DNA from: Natrinema salifodinae
GTDB lineage: Archaea > Halobacteriota > Halobacteria > Halobacteriales > Natrialbaceae
NCBI RefSeq assembly: GCF_900110455.1
Contig: NZ_FOIS01000005.1
Location: forward strand, 62,001 to 126,000
Length of the DNA: 64,000 nt
Reading direction: 5' to 3'
Below, piece by piece: positions 8,724 to 17,143 of the stretch. The number at the start of each line of letters is the position of its first letter. Positions within the stretch are counted from its first letter, which is position 1. The position numbers were made by a program, and so were the translations under genes. Under the pieces are notes generated by a model, which searched no databases, had not been told where the DNA came from, and saw nothing but the letters and a program-made list of their open reading frames with translations.

Positions 8724-10109
8724 TTAGATGTCCACCTGATTGCGTATTTCTTCGGCGGTCCGGGTACAGGCCTCTTCGGGGCTGATCTTGCCGCGGACGG
8801 CTTCCTGGAACCGCGGTCCGGCGATGTTGTACTGGATCGCGTTCATCTCCGGGTGGCTCGACCACCCGTGTTCCATGCCCTCGACGGTCGTCTCGAGCGT
8901 CGAGATGTAATTACTCCGGGAGAGCGCCTCGTCGTCTTCGAGCTCCGGCCACACGTCCCGCCGAACCGGAAGCGTCGCGAGCGACTTCGGCACCTCCCGC
9001 TGGAAGTCCGCCGAAAGCAGTTTGTTGATCCATTGGATCGCCATCTCCTCGCGGTCCCGCCAGGCGTCCTCCGAGACGCCGTCGGGCTTTCGCATGAGTG
9101 CGACGCACTGCGTGAAGAAGTCGCCGCGATTGCCCGCGTCGCCCTCCCAGGGTGGCCCGAACACGATGGTTCCGTCTCTGATCATGTCTTCCGCGCGGCT
9201 CATGAACTGGCCAAAGCCCTTCGTGCTTCCCTGATACATACTCACCTCCCCTTGAATGAGCATCTGGGCGGCACCTTCGTTAGACGCCGTCGCCGCCTTG
9301 GCGGAGGAGAGCCCGTGTTCGCGGTAGAGGTCGACGTACTGTCTGGTCGCCTCCTTCCAGATCTCGTTGTCGTAGTTAACGTCCGACCAGTCCTCATCGA
9401 GGTACATCCCGTCGTACCCACCCTTCGAGGCGGTCCACGTGACGAGCGCCTCGTCGGTGACGTCTCCATGCTCGCCGTATATTTGAAACCCGTACTCGCC
9501 CGGGCCGTCCTCCTGAAGCTGCGTCGCCAGCTGGATGAGATGCTCGTAATCCTCGGGCGGAAAGTCGTCTTCGATCGAGAGGCCGGCCGCTTCGAAGTGA
9601 TCCGCCCGCGCGATAAAGGGCGCGCCGACCTCGAGACCGACGGGAATCTCGTACAGTTCCTCGTCGAATCCTCGATAACAGCTCTGGCCCATCTCCAGCG
9701 CCCACTCGACGTTCTCGAGTGCCTCGTCGTCGAGTCTGTCCTTGTACTCGCTGACGGGCTTGACCCAGCCGGGTTCGATGAACTGGCCGGTGAGCGAGTT
9801 CGTCGAGTCGTAGAGGAGTGGCCGATTCCCGTTCTGAATGTTATTTTTCCACTTGCCACCGTTGATGTCGTCCCAGTTCGACCAGTTCATTTCCAGCTGA
9901 ACGTCGTGCTCGTCTTGGAACTCCGCTACGGAGGTCTGCATCAACTCCGCCGCGACTTCGGACTGGGAGTGAAAGTATTCCCAGTACTCGTTGGTACTAC
10001 TAGCTCCGTTCGATCTGTCGATAACACCGCTCAGGCAGCCCGCAGCCCCTGCCATTCCGGCGGTCCCAGCAGCTACTATATACTGGCGTCTTGGCATCTG
10101 GCTTGCCAT
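8724..10109 (-). CDS. Extracellular sugar-binding lipoprotein (CUT1 family)
   Basis: 461 residues. The N-terminus has a twin-arginine signal (MPRRQYIVAAG) followed by a lipobox with Cys25 (GAAGCLSG), so the protein is probably exported folded by Tat and lipid-anchored outside the membrane. The body is a family-1 solute-binding protein, rich in acidic and aromatic residues (WEYFHSQSEVAAEL, then FEAAGLSIEDDFPPEDYEHL). The substrate is probably a sugar or glycoside; nothing in the sequence fixes which. First gene of the operon, with a box A about 26 nt before the ATG. Confidence 0.9.
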   Translation of the reverse strand: MASQMPRRQYIVAAGTAGMAGAAGCLSGVIDRSNGASSTNEYWEYFHSQSEVAAELMQTSVAEFQDEHDVQLEMNWSNWDDINGGKWKNNIQNGNRPLLYDSTNSLTGQFIEPGWVKPVSEYKDRLDDEALENVEWALEMGQSCYRGFDEELYEIPVGLEVGAPFIARADHFEAAGLSIEDDFPPEDYEHLIQLATQLQEDGPGEYGFQIYGEHGDVTDEALVTWTASKGGYDGMYLDEDWSDVNYDNEIWKEATRQYVDLYREHGLSSAKAATASNEGAAQMLIQGEVSMYQGSTKGFGQFMSRAEDMIRDGTIVFGPPWEGDAGNRGDFFTQCVALMRKPDGVSEDAWRDREEMAIQWINKLLSADFQREVPKSLATLPVRRDVWPELEDDEALSRSNYISTLETTVEGMEHGWSSHPEMNAIQYNIAGPRFQEAVRGKISPEEACTRTAEEIRNQVDI

Positions 10110-10131
10110 ACCGACACATGTCTATCTTCCC

Positions 10132-10138
10132 TAATAAA
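10132..10138 (-). promoter_or_regulatory. Box A (TATA) of the sugar ABC operon
   Basis: The minus strand reads TTTATTA here, centred about 26 nt before the ATG at 10109. That spacing places the transcript start at or next to the start codon, so a leaderless mRNA is likely. Confidence 0.5.
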
Positions 10139-10283
10139 CATTCGGGTGGGATAATAAAAAACTATAGAATACAAAACAGCAGACAGCTAGTGCCGCTTTA
10201 GAAGGTTTAATAACCTAATTGCGATTTCATTAGGGCACTGTCACGGGAGTGGTAGCGTTCACCCCCGTCGGCGGAGCCTACCC

Positions 10284-11249
10284 ATGAGCAACGATACACC
10301 GGACGTTCTCGTCCTACGCTCGGACACGCACGGATTGCCAGCGCGCGAGTACGCAGACCTACTCGACGACCGACTACCGACCCACGACGTCGAACTCGCC
10401 CAGACACCGGCCGAGGAACGCGAGCTCATCGAACACGCTACCGTCGTCTCGGGCGTCGACATCGACGAGGAATTGTTGGACCAGGCGGAGGACCTTGAGC
10501 TATTCGCGGGGATCGCTGCGGGGTATAATCACCTGCCCCTCGAGACCATGCGAGAGATGGACGTTGCCGTAACTAACGCCTCCGGGATCCACGCACCGAA
10601 CATCGCGGAGCAAGTCGTCGGATACGTCTTGACCTTCTCGCGCCGGCTGCAGGAAGGCTTGAGACGAAAGAACCGTCGCGAGTGGCGTCACTACCAAGGC
10701 GGCGAACTGAAGGGGAGTACGGTCACCATCGTCGGTCTCGGCGCGATTGGCACGGCCGTCGTCGAACGACTCTCTGGATTCGACGTCGAGACGATCGGGA
10801 TCAGGTACACGCCCGAGAAGGGAGGACCGACGGACGAGGTCGTGGGATTCGAACGCGAGGCCGTACACGACGCGCTCGCACGGACCGAGTACCTCGTTAT
10901 CGCCGCGCCGCTGACGGAGACGACGCGAGGACTGCTTTCCGGTTCCGAATTCGAGACGCTTCCTCCGAACGCGAAGGTGATCAACGTGGGTCGAGGGAAG
11001 ATCATCGATACCGACGCACTCGTATCCGCTATTCAAACGAACCAGATTGATGGTGCGGCGCTCGACGTGACTGACCCCGAACCGCTCCCCGCAGATCATC
11101 CGTTATGGCAGTTTGAGAACGTCATTATTACCCCGCACAACGCCGGCCACAGCCCGAAACACTGGGACCGATTAGCCGAGATCGTTGCCGACAACGTCAC
11201 AGATCTGTCCGAAACGGGCGACGCCGCTGGACTCACTAATCTCGTCTGA
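10284..11249 (+). CDS. D-2-hydroxyacid dehydrogenase (NAD(P)-dependent)
   Basis: 321 residues. The NAD-binding domain has VGLGAIGTAVVERL (GxGxxG). The catalytic Arg sits in NVGRGKIIDTDAL, the Glu in LDVTDPEPLP and the His in ITPHNAGHS, as in the D-2-hydroxyacid dehydrogenase family. It reduces a 2-keto acid or oxidises a 2-hydroxyacid in the cytoplasm. An AT-rich stretch near 10206-10213 (TTTAATAA) could be its promoter, giving a leader of about 45 nt. It faces the sugar ABC operon head to head and precedes an IclR regulator, which suggests a role in sugar acid metabolism (inference). Confidence 0.88.
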   Translation: MSNDTPDVLVLRSDTHGLPAREYADLLDDRLPTHDVELAQTPAEERELIEHATVVSGVDIDEELLDQAEDLELFAGIAAGYNHLPLETMREMDVAVTNASGIHAPNIAEQVVGYVLTFSRRLQEGLRRKNRREWRHYQGGELKGSTVTIVGLGAIGTAVVERLSGFDVETIGIRYTPEKGGPTDEVVGFEREAVHDALARTEYLVIAAPLTETTRGLLSGSEFETLPPNAKVINVGRGKIIDTDALVSAIQTNQIDGAALDVTDPEPLPADHPLWQFENVIITPHNAGHSPKHWDRLAEIVADNVTDLSETGDAAGLTNLV

Positions 11250-11446
11250 TCGGAGATCAAGAGTATCCCCATCGATCGCCCGGCTCACCTTCGCCTGTGG
11301 CTCGATCGTTGGGATGAAGACCGGCGCAGCAGGGTCACTTTGTGCGAGTACTGCTTCCGGTCGCATTGCTTCCGCGCGCGCGGCGTCGAGTTAGGCGATT
11401 GCTGTGGAGAGATATAGTTAAAGGAGTACGAATCAATGAGACGTAC

Positions 11447-12229
11447 ATGTTCGATCGCTCATCGGGCCACGAGGCGAACGATACGCTCGGATCAGTCGAG
11501 AAGGCCTTTATTGTTCTCGAAGAGCTCAGACAAATGCGGAAAGCCGGCGTCTCAGAACTGGCGGAGCAACTGGACTTCCCTAAAAGCACTGTTCATATCT
11601 ATCTCCAGACGTTACGGGAACAGGGCTTTGTGGTACAGGATGGCGACGAATACGCGCTGAGTTACCGGTTTCTGGAATACGGTGGCGATTACAGAAACCA
11701 GTCGCGATTATACCGGGTTGCGAAAACGGAGGTTGACAAGCTCGCGTCCGAAACGGATGAGGTCGCAAATCTCGGTATCGAAGAAAACGGACTTCGGGTT
11801 CTCCTCTACAAATCGGAAGGGCCGGACGCCGTCCACGACAACGCCCCGATCGGAGAGTACGCGCATATGCACTGGACGGCGCTTGGGAAGGCGATGTTAG
11901 CGCACTACCCGATGAGTCGCGTCGAGTCAATCATCAACACTCATGGGTTGCCTCGGGCGAACGAGCACACGATAACGGATGATGACAACCTTTTCACAGA
12001 ACTTGAGTATATCCGCGAGCGTGGGTATTCCGTTGAGGACCAAGATAGAAGAGAAGGTGTTCTCACTATCGGCGCACCGATCGTGGACCGAAGTACGAAC
12101 GAGGTCATTAGCGCCGTATCGGTTTCCGGCCCGAAGAACCACCTAGACGAGCAAGAACGATTCGAAGAACTCGTTGCTGCGGTCAAGAAGACGGCAAACG
12201 TTATTGAACTTCGCTACTCTCACTACTGA
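11447..12229 (+). CDS. IclR-family regulator
   Basis: About 260 residues from MFDRSSGH. The N-terminal winged helix reads SVEKAFIVLEELRQM and DFPKSTVHIYLQTL; the C-terminal ligand-binding domain has YKSEGPDAVHD, HWTALGKAMLAH and VSVSGPKNHLDE, typical of IclR. These proteins usually control catabolic genes in response to a metabolite. The start at 11447 is preferred over an upstream in-frame Met because a TATA-like ATATAGTTAAA at 11411-11421 would place transcription close to it. It closely resembles the regulator at 12849-13622. Confidence 0.88.
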   Translation: MFDRSSGHEANDTLGSVEKAFIVLEELRQMRKAGVSELAEQLDFPKSTVHIYLQTLREQGFVVQDGDEYALSYRFLEYGGDYRNQSRLYRVAKTEVDKLASETDEVANLGIEENGLRVLLYKSEGPDAVHDNAPIGEYAHMHWTALGKAMLAHYPMSRVESIINTHGLPRANEHTITDDDNLFTELEYIRERGYSVEDQDRREGVLTIGAPIVDRSTNEVISAVSVSGPKNHLDEQERFEELVAAVKKTANVIELRYSHY

Positions 12230-12848
12230 GATCAAACTCTCTGCCATTCGGATGATCGAACCAATGCGGTCCATTCAACGTCATTGAACGAGTCCTTTGC
12301 TTCTCATCGACCAGTTGCCGCATCGAACAGATACGGCGCGAATATTTTACAACCATATGGATGTATTCCCTGCCTGTAATAATGGTATGGTTTTTCATAT
12401 AGTAATATATTGAATGCTAATTTGTTTTAATTACTCCTCTGAGGACAATGAATTATTAGTGTTATTACTACAACTCATGTAGCATTCGACATCCTTGAAC
12501 TCAGACCTCTGCCAGCCTTAGTTCACTGAAACGATGATTCGAGTTTCCAATATCATAATAGTAATTCTATATACATGAATTTACAACCATATGTGCGTAA
12601 TACAGTTGGGCTGCGACATAGACGTCATGAACAGGAGCGTGTTTAGAGGGCAGATCTATCGAAAACGCGTTCAGATCACTGCCTCTCATCATCGGATTTG
12701 CGGCATTTGCGCTGGGAGTTAATGCTGCTGGGTAGAGTTAACGAACTCCGCACAGCGTGCAATCATACTAGACGAAGTGCTCTCATATTCTCGATTTAGT
12801 GGGTTTATTAACCAGATGGTGAGCCAAGGATCGCTCGTGCTAGTTCGC
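12230..12848. other. AT-rich spacer between convergent IclR genes
   Basis: About 620 bases with no convincing gene. The stretch is clearly more AT-rich than its flanks and every frame is broken by stops. A run near 12350-12480 is the most AT-rich part. The two regulators end towards it, so it may hold terminators; I see no strong hairpin. Confidence 0.5.
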
Positions 12849-13622
12849 TTAGTAATGCTGGTGCTTTATTTCAATTACGTTCACTGAGTTTTGAAGTTCG
12901 TCAACCAACACCGATTTAATTAGATCATCATCGAATTTACTTTTGGGACCAGTCAAGGAAATCGACCCGAGGATAGACCCATCCTCTGACCGTATCGGGG
13001 CACCGATCGACCGCATTCCAGTACGCCGCTCCTCGTCTTCGATTGAATGGTTCTGGTTTCGGATTATTTCGAGTTCCTCTAGTAGTTCACTTCGTGTCGT
13101 GATCGTTTTCTCCGTGAGTTTAGGCAGACCGTGCTTCTCAATGATGCTGTCAACACGTTCAGGCGGGAGGAACGCCAGAATAGCCTTTCCGAGTGCCGTC
13201 CAGTGCAAATTAGTCCTTTCTCCGGTTGGGATCTTGTCGTAGATCGCATCCGCTCCCTCAGATTTGTAGAGGAGTACTCGCTGTCCGTTTTCTTCAACGC
13301 CCAGACTTGCAACTTCCCCGGTTCGCTCAGAGAGTGCTTCTACTTCCTCTTTTGCAATCTGAAAGAGGTTCTGTTTTTGCCGTATTCGTCCACCGAACTC
13401 CAGAAAACGGAGGCTCAGCCTGTACGTTCCCTCGTCGTTCGTAACAAACCCGGTCTTAGAAAGCGTTTTTAGGTAGATATATGCTGTACTCTTCGGTATG
13501 TCTTCTTTCTCAGCTAGTTCTGATGCACCAATCCCATCGTTCTCGTCTATGAGTTCAAGTATATTGAACGCCCTTCGAACGGAACTCAGTTGCCCTGTTT
13601 CGTTCGCGTCAGTCTGTACCAT
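12849..13622 (-). CDS. IclR-family regulator (second paralogue)
   Basis: About 257 residues from MVQTDANE (13622). Winged helix SVRRAFNILELIDEN and DIPKSTAYIYLKTL; effector domain with YKSEGADAIYDKIPTGE, HWTALGKAILAF and ISLTGPKSKFDD. It shares long motifs with the regulator at 11447-12229, so one probably arose by duplication. It points away from the SDR gene and lies 412 bp from it, which makes it a candidate regulator of the sugar-acid genes that follow. In-frame Met codons at 13646 and 13706 are possible longer starts. Confidence 0.88.
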   Translation of the reverse strand: MVQTDANETGQLSSVRRAFNILELIDENDGIGASELAEKEDIPKSTAYIYLKTLSKTGFVTNDEGTYRLSLRFLEFGGRIRQKQNLFQIAKEEVEALSERTGEVASLGVEENGQRVLLYKSEGADAIYDKIPTGERTNLHWTALGKAILAFLPPERVDSIIEKHGLPKLTEKTITTRSELLEELEIIRNQNHSIEDEERRTGMRSIGAPIRSEDGSILGSISLTGPKSKFDDDLIKSVLVDELQNSVNVIEIKHQHY

Positions 13623-14034
13623 ATCTCTCGCTTTGATACCACCCATTATATGACTACTGGATGCTTTTGAGTACAATCTCATATTCAGAACGGGTCTCAT
13701 ATACATTGAAGAAATAATATAATCGCTGCCCGAATTACCGAATTCATCTCTCTATTAGATTTGTATTTAAACCGTTCGGGTACCTGATTGGTTGGTGACT
13801 ACAGAATGATTTCTCTACAGTCTTCAATCGATATTGGGATTGCACTTGGGTACAGCAACATGTTCGTTGGCAGAGAGTGTGCGATTACAAGCCGACGACG
13901 AAGCTCCAACAGCAGGTCACCAGCACGTGCAATATAATTAGAATCGTCTCATTCGGAGAGGAGGGGTCGCCTTCCCAAACGAGCATAGATCGGTGAGCAA
14001 AGAACACATATAGAGTGGATCTGAATGATGGATT
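13623..14034. other. Divergent promoter region between IclR and SDR genes
   Basis: About 410 bases without a gene. It separates the minus-strand IclR gene from the plus-strand SDR gene and so should hold promoters and probable operators for both. A candidate box A, CATATA at 14006-14011, lies about 26 nt before the SDR GTG. No clear operator repeat was found by eye. Confidence 0.55.
14006..14011 (+). promoter_or_regulatory. Box A of the SDR gene
   Basis: CATATA centred at about 14009 lies 26 nt before the GTG at 14035. This spacing supports a leaderless transcript and favours the GTG start over the ATG at 14059. Confidence 0.4.
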
Positions 14035-14805
14035 GTGAACCAGGATAGTTATCCGCAGATGACGGTTGCCGGAAAGACGGCGGTCGTTATCGGGGGTACG
14101 AGCGGTATCGGACGTGCGATCGCACTCGGGCTAGCTGAAGACGGCGCCGACGTCATCGCGAGTAGCCGAGACCGAATGTCAGTTGAGGAGATAGCGACGG
14201 AACTCCGCGAGCGAGGCACTGCCACCGCAGAAGTCGTATGTGATGTAACGGATCGCGACTCGATCGAGAATCTCGCGGAGACCGCAGTAGAGAAATTCGG
14301 GGGCGTCGATATCCTGGTCAATTCGGCCGGGTCTGTCGCAAAGTCCCCAATCACAACTATGTCCGAAGATGACTGGGAACGAGATATTGAGGTCAACCTA
14401 ACTGGCGTATTCCGCGCCTGTCAGGTGTTTGCGAACGTGATGGAGGAGGGAAGCATCATTAATATCTCCTCGATGTCGTCCGGGCAAGCACGAGAAAACC
14501 GGCCCGCATACTGCGCCTCGAAAAGTGGCGTCGACGGACTGACCCGTGCAGCTGCCGCCGATCTTGGTCCATCGATCCGCGTCAACGCGATCGCGCCTGG
14601 GTTCGTTAAAACGCCGCTCGCGGGTGATGCGTTCGATGAGGAGACCGAACTTCGCGCCGAGATCGACCAACGGACGCCGATGGAGCGGGTCGCGACGCCC
14701 GACGAGATTGCCGGTCTCGCTCTCTATCTTGCCAGCGATGCCGCCTCATTCACGACCGGCGAAGTCATCCGCGTCGATGGCGGTTACGACAACAGCGCAC
14801 AGTAA
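14035..14805 (+). CDS. Short-chain dehydrogenase/reductase (SDR)
   Basis: 256 residues starting with GTG. Classical SDR motifs: GGTSGIGRAIA (cofactor), NSAG, catalytic Ser in ISSMSSG, catalytic YCASK, and the C-terminal GEVIRVDGGY. Such enzymes interconvert hydroxyl and keto groups with NAD(P). Lying between an IclR gene and a zinc alcohol dehydrogenase, and near mannonate dehydratase, it could be a keto-sugar-acid (for example fructuronate/mannonate) oxidoreductase. That role is inference from context only. Confidence 0.88.
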   Translation: MNQDSYPQMTVAGKTAVVIGGTSGIGRAIALGLAEDGADVIASSRDRMSVEEIATELRERGTATAEVVCDVTDRDSIENLAETAVEKFGGVDILVNSAGSVAKSPITTMSEDDWERDIEVNLTGVFRACQVFANVMEEGSIINISSMSSGQARENRPAYCASKSGVDGLTRAAAADLGPSIRVNAIAPGFVKTPLAGDAFDEETELRAEIDQRTPMERVATPDEIAGLALYLASDAASFTTGEVIRVDGGYDNSAQ

Positions 14806-14908
14806 CCGACACGATCTGTAGTAACTAATCGGATTCCTATTTGATCCGTCTTCAAGCGACAGGCTCACATAAAGTATTAACTGATAGCCGAGTGAGATCC
14901 AACCCGAA

Positions 14909-14977
14909 ATGAAATTAGTACTCACTGACGACGAATGGGTGCCTCAAACGACTGATCTCGCCGGACAGAGACAATGA
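14909..14977 (+). CDS. 22-residue ORF overlapping the alcohol dehydrogenase start
   Basis: A short frame starting MKLVLTDDEW at 14909 ends with a TGA that overlaps the next ATG (ATGA at 14974-14977). It could be a short leader that couples translation, the remnant of a larger gene, or chance. Nothing in its 22 residues identifies a family. Confidence 0.25.
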   Translation: MKLVLTDDEWVPQTTDLAGQRQ

Positions 14978-16008
14978 CTGGTATGGACGTTGCAGAACTC
15001 ATCGGTCCGGGTGAATTCGAACTCCGGAACCGCGATCGTCCGAAACCCGATGCTGACGAGGTCTTAGTCGCCGTCTCGCGTGTCGGAATCTGCGGTTCGG
15101 ATCTTCACTGGTACGAGCACGGACAGATGGGTGACCGAGTCGTTGACGACTCGTTAATACTCGGTCACGAGAGTGCCGGGGAGATCGCTGATGTCGGGGC
15201 AAACGTTTCGGAACTTTCAGTCGGTGACCGCGTCGCAATCGAACCCGGGATTCCGTGCGGCAAGTGCCAAGCCTGTCGTGACGGCGACTACAATCTCTGT
15301 CCTAATGTCGAATTCATGTCGACCCCCGGGACGGACGGCGCTCTCGCCGAGTATGTCGCCTGGCCTGCGAAGTTCGTTCACCCTCTCCCAGAGGGGATGA
15401 CGGTGACAGAAGGGGCGCTATGTGAACCATTGAGTGTTGGTCTCCAGGCGATCCAGCGCGGTGATGTCGGTGTCGGCGACACCGTCTTGATCATGGGTGC
15501 AGGTCCCATTGGTCGTACGGCTCTAGAGTGTGCAACTGCCGCAGGGGCCGCCGAGATCGTCGTCGTTGATATCGTTGACGAGAAACTCGACCAGGCGGTC
15601 GACCAAGGCGCAGATCTGGCAATCAACTCGAATACCCAAAACGTGCTGAAAGTCCTCGAGACGGCGATACCGACTGGTGTCGACGTCGCAATCGAGGCAA
15701 CTGGCGCCCCTCCGGCGATAGAGACCGTCCCAGATACCGTCGGCCGCGGTGGAACCGTCGTACTCGTCGGTCTCGCTGCAGACCAGGCCGTGCCCTTCGA
15801 CACCTACCGTCTCGTTCGCAACCAGATCAATGTCTGTGGAAGCTATAGGTTCGCGAACACTTACTCAACGGCTATCGAGTTAATTGCAGACGGTTCCGTC
15901 GACGTTGAGAGCATGGTCGATTTCCATGCACCGCTCTCGGAGGTCTCAGACGCGTTCGAATGCGCTACCGAATCCGATGTCGTCAAAGGGGTGATCGATG
16001 TCGTATAG
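14974..16008 (+). CDS. Zinc-dependent alcohol/polyol dehydrogenase (MDR family)
   Basis: 344 residues. Catalytic zinc region GICGSDLHWYEHG and GHESAGEI; structural-zinc Cys cluster CGKCQACRDGDYNLC; cofactor loop MGAGPIGRTAL. The order of motifs matches sorbitol, xylitol and L-idonate dehydrogenases, which oxidise a secondary hydroxyl on a sugar alcohol or sugar acid with NAD(P). Its position beside mannonate dehydratase and a TRAP system suggests a sugar-acid substrate such as a hexonate (inference). Confidence 0.9.
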   Translation: MTGMDVAELIGPGEFELRNRDRPKPDADEVLVAVSRVGICGSDLHWYEHGQMGDRVVDDSLILGHESAGEIADVGANVSELSVGDRVAIEPGIPCGKCQACRDGDYNLCPNVEFMSTPGTDGALAEYVAWPAKFVHPLPEGMTVTEGALCEPLSVGLQAIQRGDVGVGDTVLIMGAGPIGRTALECATAAGAAEIVVVDIVDEKLDQAVDQGADLAINSNTQNVLKVLETAIPTGVDVAIEATGAPPAIETVPDTVGRGGTVVLVGLAADQAVPFDTYRLVRNQINVCGSYRFANTYSTAIELIADGSVDVESMVDFHAPLSEVSDAFECATESDVVKGVIDVV

Positions 16009-16070
16009 CTAGTTACAGTAAGACGACAGACCCCCACGAAGGACGACCAACGAAATACCGCGTCAGAACA

Positions 16071-17030
16071 TCACGAGGTTGCAGTCTGTTCGAGAAGTCC
16101 TTTCATATACCCGATAGCGAATAACCGGCCCATATCTGTATATCCCGCCTGTGTTTCCGCTCGGTCGTCTTCACCGACCATCTTGGGGACGTGATCGGGG
16201 CGAATCGGTCCATCGAAGCCGACCTCGCGGTATGCTTCCATCGCCGCCAGCATGTCTGTCGGTCCGTCGTCATGCCACGTCTCCACAAAAGAACGGGCGG
16301 ACCCCTCGATGTCCCGGAAATGAACGTAGTGAATACGGTTGCCGAGGCGCCGGATCGCCGATTGAACGTCAGTGTCCATCGCAGCGAAGTTTCCTTGACA
16401 GAACGTTACTCCGTGATTCGGGCTATCGTACAGATCGAGGACGCGCTCGTAGTTTTCGACCGACGTGATAAGTCGCGGGACGCCACGAACAGGTGATAGA
16501 GGCGGGTCGTCAGGATGAAGTGCCATTTTGACGCCAACCTCTTCGGCGACAGGGACGACTTCATCGAGGAAGTACTCGAGATTTTCCCAGAGTTCGCGTT
16601 CGCTGATGTCCGCTTCGGGATGATCAACGGCGCGTTCCGTCCACGTATGGTCGTATCCCGACTGTAACGAGCCGCCGCGATCCGGTATCGCGTCTGCAGT
16701 TCGGAGAACACCGACTGGATTCTCCGTCCACACCCAACAGTAGATGTCGATATCGAGGCGGCCCATGTTCCTAATTAGTTGCTTGACTGTCTCTATCTCC
16801 TCATCACGACCATCTTTACCGAGAACAGTACGTTCCATCGGCGGCCGGTCCTCAACCACATCTAACGACAGTCCGTGGTCAGCGAATCGATTCCGTGTCC
16901 GAACTAGTGTATCGTATTCCCACCAGTCGTCCATTCCCCAAAAACGGACGACGCCGCTTTCGATACCAAGTTGTTTCGCGAGTGTCCATCGTCTATCCTG
17001 GACTGGTGGTACCATCACCGCTGGGTCCAT
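16071..17030 (-). CDS. uxuA: D-mannonate dehydratase
   Basis: About 319 residues from MDPAVMVP. TIM-barrel enzyme with UxuA hallmarks: MALHPDDPPLSPVRGVPR, CQGNFAAM and HYVHFRDIEGSARSFVETWHDD split across the metal site, whose His and Cys residues bind the divalent metal. UxuA converts D-mannonate to 2-keto-3-deoxy-D-gluconate in the hexuronate pathway. I prefer the start at 17030 over the Met at 17069 because a box A at 17056-17063 lies about 30 nt upstream and would otherwise fall inside the gene. It is divergent from dctP, so the pair probably shares a control region. Confidence 0.9.
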   Translation of the reverse strand: MDPAVMVPPVQDRRWTLAKQLGIESGVVRFWGMDDWWEYDTLVRTRNRFADHGLSLDVVEDRPPMERTVLGKDGRDEEIETVKQLIRNMGRLDIDIYCWVWTENPVGVLRTADAIPDRGGSLQSGYDHTWTERAVDHPEADISERELWENLEYFLDEVVPVAEEVGVKMALHPDDPPLSPVRGVPRLITSVENYERVLDLYDSPNHGVTFCQGNFAAMDTDVQSAIRRLGNRIHYVHFRDIEGSARSFVETWHDDGPTDMLAAMEAYREVGFDGPIRPDHVPKMVGEDDRAETQAGYTDMGRLFAIGYMKGLLEQTATS

Positions 17031-17055
17031 ACTCTGGATTGACCCATCACTACAT

Positions 17056-17063
17056 ATATAAAT
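17056..17063 (-). promoter_or_regulatory. Box A of uxuA
   Basis: The minus strand reads TTTATATA, centred about 29-30 nt before the ATG at 17030. It supports a nearly leaderless transcript and the shorter uxuA start. Confidence 0.5.
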
Positions 17064-17112
17064 TTGCAAAGCAGGGATAACTATCGGAAAACACTATAAA
17101 TAGGGATAATTA

Positions 17113-17118
17113 TTTATA
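17113..17118 (+). promoter_or_regulatory. Box A of the TRAP operon
   Basis: TTTATA centred about 28 nt before the dctP ATG at 17144. A second AT-rich box (CTATAAAT, about 17094-17101) lies just upstream and could serve as an alternative. Confidence 0.45.
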
Positions 17119-17143
17119 CTGGGATACTACACATCCAAGCGAG

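Noticed and set aside
8853-10154. Long plus-strand open frame over the sugar-binding protein
   Set aside because: The minus-strand product has a Tat lipobox and a binding-protein fold; the plus frame has no recognisable domain.
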